NCBI RefSeq assembly: GCF_902491285.1 | Contig: NZ_CABUHK010000002.1 | Coordinates: forward strand, 1 to 64,000 | From: an uncultured Bacteroides sp. | Lineage (GTDB): Bacteria > Bacteroidota > Bacteroidia > Bacteroidales > Bacteroidaceae | Length of the DNA: 64,000 nucleotides | Reading direction: 5' to 3' | Shown here: positions 59,757-64,000 of the stretch, in pieces | How positions within the stretch are numbered: the stretch's first letter is position 1 | Layout of the letters: every line of letters begins with the position of its first letter | The notes under the pieces: generated by a model | The model's input: the letters and a program-made list of their open reading frames with translations, nothing else | Told to the model about the DNA's origin: nothing | Databases searched by the model: none | Translations under genes and position numbers: made by a program

Positions 59757-61535
59757 TTAGAAGACGAGATGGCCGCCTTCAATCGTTAAAGCGAAGTTCA
59801 AGTCGTTCATATCCAATTTGTTGATCCCTAAATAGTATTGGGCATAGGAAGTACCTGAAGTGCCTTTCATTACTGCTTGAATGTCGGCTGTACCATTGCC
59901 GCAATTGGTCACGTAGACGGTGACTTTGGCTCCGTTCATATCGGCAAGCCAAGCAGCCCAGTCGCCTTGTGTACCGTTGTGAACGAGGCTGGCATTTCCA
60001 TCGTATCCTGCACCCCATCCATAGTTATCGGCGCGTACCACTGCATATTCGGCAAGATCGGCTTTGCGGAGAACGATAGCGAAGTTGCTCCAGTTATTAG
60101 CTTGGCTGGTGTAATTGGTGAAGCTGATGGATCTGGTTTCACCTGCCGGCACGTTGAAATTGTCAGAAAAGACAGTCCACCAACCCGTTGAATTGTCTTC
60201 GGCTCCTATGATACCGGCTGAGTTGCTCACAGCGGCAACCACAGATTCGGCAACTTTGACTTCTACGGTAGCGGTAACTTCTTCGGCAGTAATGGTTACG
60301 GTCTGCGTACCGGCTTTGGCAGGAATGGCAGAGAAATGGAGTTTGGCGTTGTCTACTACTCTTGTGCTTCCGTCGGCATAAGTAGCCGTTACTTCCAATC
60401 CTTCGGGAAGGAATGCCAGCGTACGGTCGGTCATCGTTTCCGTTGCTGCCGAAGTATAATAGTAATACTGCGTGTGCGCAGGTTGAGCCGTCACTTGGAT
60501 GGATACAATCTTTTCCACTACTTCAAACGTAGCATTGGCCACCACCGGCTGGTTGCAATTCTCGCCCTTGAAGGTCTTGTTGTAGATGACTACCAGTGTC
60601 TTCGTGCCCAGTTCGTTCATATTGGGGATGGCAGTGAACTGGAGTTCTTCTGCAGTTACGGTCTTAGTCACCCCTTCTTCGAAGCTGACGATGGCAGTAA
60701 TCCCGGCCACGGCTTCTTCGAGTGAGGTGCCGGCATTGACCTGATCGGGTACATTTTGCAGTACCATCGAGAGCGGATTCTTGTCTTCGGCAGAAGTAAG
60801 GCCGCCGATAGGAACGATGTTCGATTGCAAGAAGTTGATGTAAGAGCCTTCGGGTACCAGGAAGCAGCGGATGTTGGTATTGCTCGCGTCTGCATTCAGA
60901 TTGGGTAACTTGTACGGCTGTTTGTAGGTTTTGGTTGCCGAGGCGTTCTGGATTTTGATAGAGAAGGCATTTTCATTGGTGCGGTCTACGGTGAGTGTTA
61001 CTTTGCCGCCCAATTTCTGTACAGTTTCGTCCAGATTGTCAACGGGTGACAGCATCAGTGTGCTGGAGGTGTATTTGAAGAAGAGATGGGAACCCCATTG
61101 GGAGTTATAGGCCAAAGTATCGTTTGTGGTATCAAAACGATAAGCGCCATATTCCGTGTATCCTTCACCTCCGCGGTCTGCGTCATTGGTTATGACTAGG
61201 GCGAAGTTTTTATAATAGGTATTGTCGGCAGGGTTGATGTTGAGGTTGAACACTCCATGCCACTTCTGACCATCGGGCACGACGTAATACTTGGAGAAAG
61301 CTGTCCAAAAACCGGAGGTGTAGTCCGTATTACCGAAGGAGTAGACATCTTCCTGCATGCCCTCCAGCACTTCTTCTTCCGGATCTTTCTTTGAATTTGC
61401 TATGGAGTCCACTTTCTCGGAAATCCAGTCGGGGGCGTTAACATCATACAGCTCGCCACCCTCGCAGCTTGGCAATGCCATCAACCCGAAGGCGATGGAA
61501 CAGCAAGCGTATACTAATTTATTGAGTATTCTCAT
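59757..61535 (-). CDS. Surface glycan-binding lipoprotein (SusE/F position, PUL 2)
   Basis: A 592-residue lipoprotein with lipid-anchor C24 (ALPSC). Two related beta-sandwich-like modules bracket the protein, at about 65-240 and about 440-592. Compare TSGFWTAFSKYYVVPDGQ with STGWWTVFSDNFNVPAGE, and NFALVITN with NFAIVLRK. Between them lie two Ig-like repeats (about 255-425, VSFEEGVTKTVTAEELQFTAIP and TYADGSTRVVDNAKLHFSAIP). The Trp-rich repeated modules look like carbohydrate-binding domains. Its place after susD fits a surface glycan-binding protein; the ligand would be that of the GH43 enzyme. Confidence 0.78.
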   Translation of the reverse strand: MRILNKLVYACCSIAFGLMALPSCEGGELYDVNAPDWISEKVDSIANSKKDPEEEVLEGMQEDVYSFGNTDYTSGFWTAFSKYYVVPDGQKWHGVFNLNINPADNTYYKNFALVITNDADRGGEGYTEYGAYRFDTTNDTLAYNSQWGSHLFFKYTSSTLMLSPVDNLDETVQKLGGKVTLTVDRTNENAFSIKIQNASATKTYKQPYKLPNLNADASNTNIRCFLVPEGSYINFLQSNIVPIGGLTSAEDKNPLSMVLQNVPDQVNAGTSLEEAVAGITAIVSFEEGVTKTVTAEELQFTAIPNMNELGTKTLVVIYNKTFKGENCNQPVVANATFEVVEKIVSIQVTAQPAHTQYYYYTSAATETMTDRTLAFLPEGLEVTATYADGSTRVVDNAKLHFSAIPAKAGTQTVTITAEEVTATVEVKVAESVVAAVSNSAGIIGAEDNSTGWWTVFSDNFNVPAGETRSISFTNYTSQANNWSNFAIVLRKADLAEYAVVRADNYGWGAGYDGNASLVHNGTQGDWAAWLADMNGAKVTVYVTNCGNGTADIQAVMKGTSGTSYAQYYLGINKLDMNDLNFALTIEGGHLVF

Positions 61536-61559
61536 TGTCTTACATTTTAATAGGTTTGT

Positions 61560-63311
61560 TTATTTGCTTAAGTCAACCACCGGATGAACAGTCCATCCGT
61601 TCTCACTGAAATAAGTAGAGTTGTCCGTGCTAAAGTTGGCAGAGTTACCACTTAGGTTAGGGTTCTTGTTCAACAACTGTTGTACGATGGGCAGAAATTC
61701 GTGCCCGGGTAAGTAGGTGTCAAAAGAACTTTTTAGTTCGGAGTCGGTTGCGATATCGTTGTAGTCTACAGGATCTTTGGTTCCGGTTACAGAACGGCGT
61801 ACGACACTGTGCTCCTTAAGTTGTTGCAAACGATCATTCTTATAGAAGAATCCCCAGCGGATAAGATCGAATCCGCGTCCGAACTCACAACCAAATTCTT
61901 TCGGACGCTCCACATTGGCAATCTGCTCGAAGAGTTTGTCGGCTGTAGGGAAGTCAGCCAGTTCCAGATCGGGCAAGTCAGCGCGGTTGCGTACTTCGTT
62001 AATCCAGTCGATGGCCTGTTGTGTGGGGCCGTTGACTTCGTTTTCACATTCGGCAGCACGGAGCAGCACGTCGGAGTAGCGCATCAGACGCAAGTTGATT
62101 CCATCGTGTAAACCTGTAATAACGGTGCTATAGAGTCCGGTACGGAGGTTTGTGAACTTGGCGATGGGTAGACCACCGTATGTGTTGTTGGTTACGATGT
62201 TGTCGGTGGCTGTAAGTTTGCTCGTATAAGCTACATTGCCATATTCAAAGTCTTCCCAATCGGATTCGTAAGTACCGATGGTCCAGTACAGACGCGGGTC
62301 GAGTTTGCCGTCAGTAGTACGTTCTGCTTTGAAGAGATGGTAGAGCCAGGGGGAAGCCGAAATGTCGGCCCAACCGCCATAATTGCCGGGAGCGAAGTTA
62401 CTCTCGATGGCCGAACCTTGGGTGGCATTCGGGCTGGTGTTCACCGGAGTCCACTCGTCGTCGGTTCCTTGTGATTCTAAGTCAAGGAATTGCACTTCGA
62501 AAAGGCTTTCCTTGTTGTTCTCATAGGCAGGACCTTCACGAAAGTTGTCGCCATAGTTATCCATCAGTTCATAAGTACCATATTTTTTGCCGATAATGTC
62601 TTTCAGTACAGTAAGGGCGTCTTTGAATTTATGGCGTACCATGAGCGCACGGGCATAGTAACCGGCTGCGGCACCACAGGTGGCACGTCCTTTTTCCCAT
62701 TCGCCACCTTGATCTCGTGAGGGTAACAATTCCATGGCTTCTTTGAAATCACTTTCCACTTGGTCCAGCACGGCATCATAGGTGCTGTTGCCGGTATAAA
62801 GTCCATCCAATGAAGAGTAGGTGGCATAATCTGTGATGAGGGGCGGGTTCTGGTAATAACCAACCAGATTGTAGTATGACAGACCGCGCAGGAAGAGCAC
62901 TTGTCCTTTGATGCGTTTCATTTTTTCGGAAAGCTGGCTGTTGTCTTCATCGCAACGGGAAATGGCAAAATTACATACATTAACGGTGTAGTACCATTCG
63001 CGCCAGGGCCACCACGTGATGTCCGAGGTTACTTCCGCATTCAGGTCATCGAAAGGCAGATACCATACTTGTGATGAATTCCAGGCTTCATCGCCACGAC
63101 ACACATCAATGGTGTAGCCTACACGGGCGTAAGAACCTTCCATACGGATATGGTTATAGGCGGCAATAACGCTCTCTTCCAAATCATCGGCATTGAAACC
63201 GAATGTGTTTGAGGTTTGCTGGTTGGGATTTAACAGCTCCAAATTATCATTGCAAGAAGTCAATGTGCCTAATCCCAAAAAGAGAACCAATGCATATTTA
63301 TTGAGTTTCAT
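61560..63311 (-). CDS. SusD-like lipoprotein (PUL 2)
   Basis: A 583-residue SusD/RagB protein. Lipid-anchor C20 lies in TLTSC, followed by NDNLELLNPNQQTSN. The IKGQVLFLRGLSYYNLVGYYQNPPLI helix pair and the C-terminal FGCEFGRGFDLIRWGFFYKND block are family features. It works with the SusC transporter encoded 19 nt upstream. It is distinct in sequence from the PUL 1 SusD, as expected for a different glycan. Confidence 0.95.
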   Translation of the reverse strand: MKLNKYALVLFLGLGTLTSCNDNLELLNPNQQTSNTFGFNADDLEESVIAAYNHIRMEGSYARVGYTIDVCRGDEAWNSSQVWYLPFDDLNAEVTSDITWWPWREWYYTVNVCNFAISRCDEDNSQLSEKMKRIKGQVLFLRGLSYYNLVGYYQNPPLITDYATYSSLDGLYTGNSTYDAVLDQVESDFKEAMELLPSRDQGGEWEKGRATCGAAAGYYARALMVRHKFKDALTVLKDIIGKKYGTYELMDNYGDNFREGPAYENNKESLFEVQFLDLESQGTDDEWTPVNTSPNATQGSAIESNFAPGNYGGWADISASPWLYHLFKAERTTDGKLDPRLYWTIGTYESDWEDFEYGNVAYTSKLTATDNIVTNNTYGGLPIAKFTNLRTGLYSTVITGLHDGINLRLMRYSDVLLRAAECENEVNGPTQQAIDWINEVRNRADLPDLELADFPTADKLFEQIANVERPKEFGCEFGRGFDLIRWGFFYKNDRLQQLKEHSVVRRSVTGTKDPVDYNDIATDSELKSSFDTYLPGHEFLPIVQQLLNKNPNLSGNSANFSTDNSTYFSENGWTVHPVVDLSK

Positions 63312-63330
63312 ATTGTTATGTTTTTAGTGA

Positions 63331-64000
63331 TTAGAAAGTGAAATGAACGCCACACATGAAGGTACGTGCGGTAGGATAAGAACAGAAGTTATATCCCGGT
63401 GTGAAGGTACCTCCTGCATAGTCCACATTGTAACCTTTGTAGCCGGTAAAGGTGTGCAGGTTCTGTGCCGACACGTAGAAACGTACATCCGATACGTATT
63501 TGCCAAACCATTCGTTGGGGAAGTTGTAGCCCAGTTCTATATTGGCAATTTTCCAATAAGCTGCGTTCTGAATTTTGCGGTCGCTGAAGAGATCGTTCCA
63601 GGCCAGGCTGGCACTGTTGGTGACATAGGTACGTGGTACGCTGGAAAGATAGGTGCTGCCGTCTTCGCTGAAGCGATTGGCGTCGAGCATGGCTACGTCT
63701 TTGTTGCCCCAGCCATAGCAAGAGTTCAGAGAGTTGTGGATGTCGTCGCTAACATGATAGTTGAGTGCACCGAACGTAGCGATGCTCAGGTCGAAACGTT
63801 TGTATTCGAAGCGGGCGTTCAAACCGAAATTGATCTTAGGCATACCGCTGCCCAATACTACCTGGTCATTGGCATCTACCTTTCCGTCAGGCTTTCCGTC
63901 GGGACCGCTTACGTCCTTATAGAGGCAGTCACCAATTTGGGCGCCTTCTTGTGTGGCATGGTTGTCCAAGTCAGCTTGTGTGCGGGCGATGCCATCATAA
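63331..64000 (-). CDS. SusC-like TonB-dependent transporter, C-terminal part (PUL 2)
   Basis: The last ~222 residues of a SusC/RagA protein. The reading frame is open to the window edge, so the 5' end lies beyond 64000. Strands such as INFGLNARFEYKRFDLSIATFG, WKIANIELGYNFP and VRFYVSAQNLHTFTGYKGYN are typical of the barrel C-terminus, and it ends in the aromatic VHFTF. It is the first gene of PUL 2 visible here, with susD 19 nt downstream. Confidence 0.93.
   Translation of the reverse strand, partial: YDGIARTQADLDNHATQEGAQIGDCLYKDVSGPDGKPDGKVDANDQVVLGSGMPKINFGLNARFEYKRFDLSIATFGALNYHVSDDIHNSLNSCYGWGNKDVAMLDANRFSEDGSTYLSSVPRTYVTNSASLAWNDLFSDRKIQNAAYWKIANIELGYNFPNEWFGKYVSDVRFYVSAQNLHTFTGYKGYNVDYAGGTFTPGYNFCSYPTARTFMCGVHFTF

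Overview
The window reads as chromosome of a gut Bacteroidales species, most likely Bacteroides or Phocaeicola. Evidence: two SusC/SusD polysaccharide utilisation loci (PULs), a one-protein hybrid two-component regulator, serine-type sulfatases, SPII lipoproteins, and promoters of the Bacteroides form (TAnnTTTG at -7, no clear Shine-Dalgarno). No rRNA, tRNA, CRISPR array, transposase or integrase was found.

Layout. 1-4.0 kb: an orphan ECF sigma factor, convergent purN, then the acpP-fabF-rnc operon. 4.0-20 kb: PUL 1, a minus-strand operon susC-susD-sulfatase-GH29 fucosidase-GH36-type alpha-galactosidase-sulfatase, with its hybrid regulator divergent from susC. It looks built for a sulfated glycan bearing fucose and alpha-galactose. 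20-29 kb: ordinary genes (pfkA, a GH3-family ligase, an Ig-like lipoprotein, a DUF3108 protein, a CsgG-like protein, a PAS/GAF histidine kinase). 29.7-55.7 kb: a large minus-strand aryl-polyene/flexirubin-type cluster. 55.9-57.4 kb: cysS. 57.8-64 kb: the 3' part of PUL 2 (susC, cut by the window edge, then susD, a glycan-binding lipoprotein and a GH43 arabinanase), probably for arabinan.

The polyene cluster is the centrepiece. A tyrosine ammonia-lyase closely resembling the Flavobacterium johnsoniae enzyme would make 4-coumarate, and a PaaK-like ligase would activate it. Two dedicated acyl carrier proteins, three intact ketosynthases, one Cys-less chain-length-factor-like ketosynthase, a ketoreductase and two hot-dog dehydratases would extend it to a conjugated polyene. 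A methyltransferase, an LpxL-like acyltransferase, a C45 Ntn-hydrolase, a CrtI-like oxidoreductase and a fused MMPL-PlsC-methyltransferase protein would tailor, attach and export it, with LolA and a lipoprotein at the envelope. Transcription appears to start at three places (near 55.75, 42.57 and 39.31 kb); two of these share a 31-nt promoter region.

The cluster carries several insertions or decorations. A KilA-N gene sits between 74-bp direct repeats that duplicate the overlap of a ketosynthase end and a deacetylase start, leaving both genes intact. A small Cys-containing secreted peptide and a frameshifted lipoprotein separate two of the operons. An array of four 14-bp palindromes with an exact 22-nt period lies upstream of lolA. 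Inverted-repeat elements flank the cluster on both sides.
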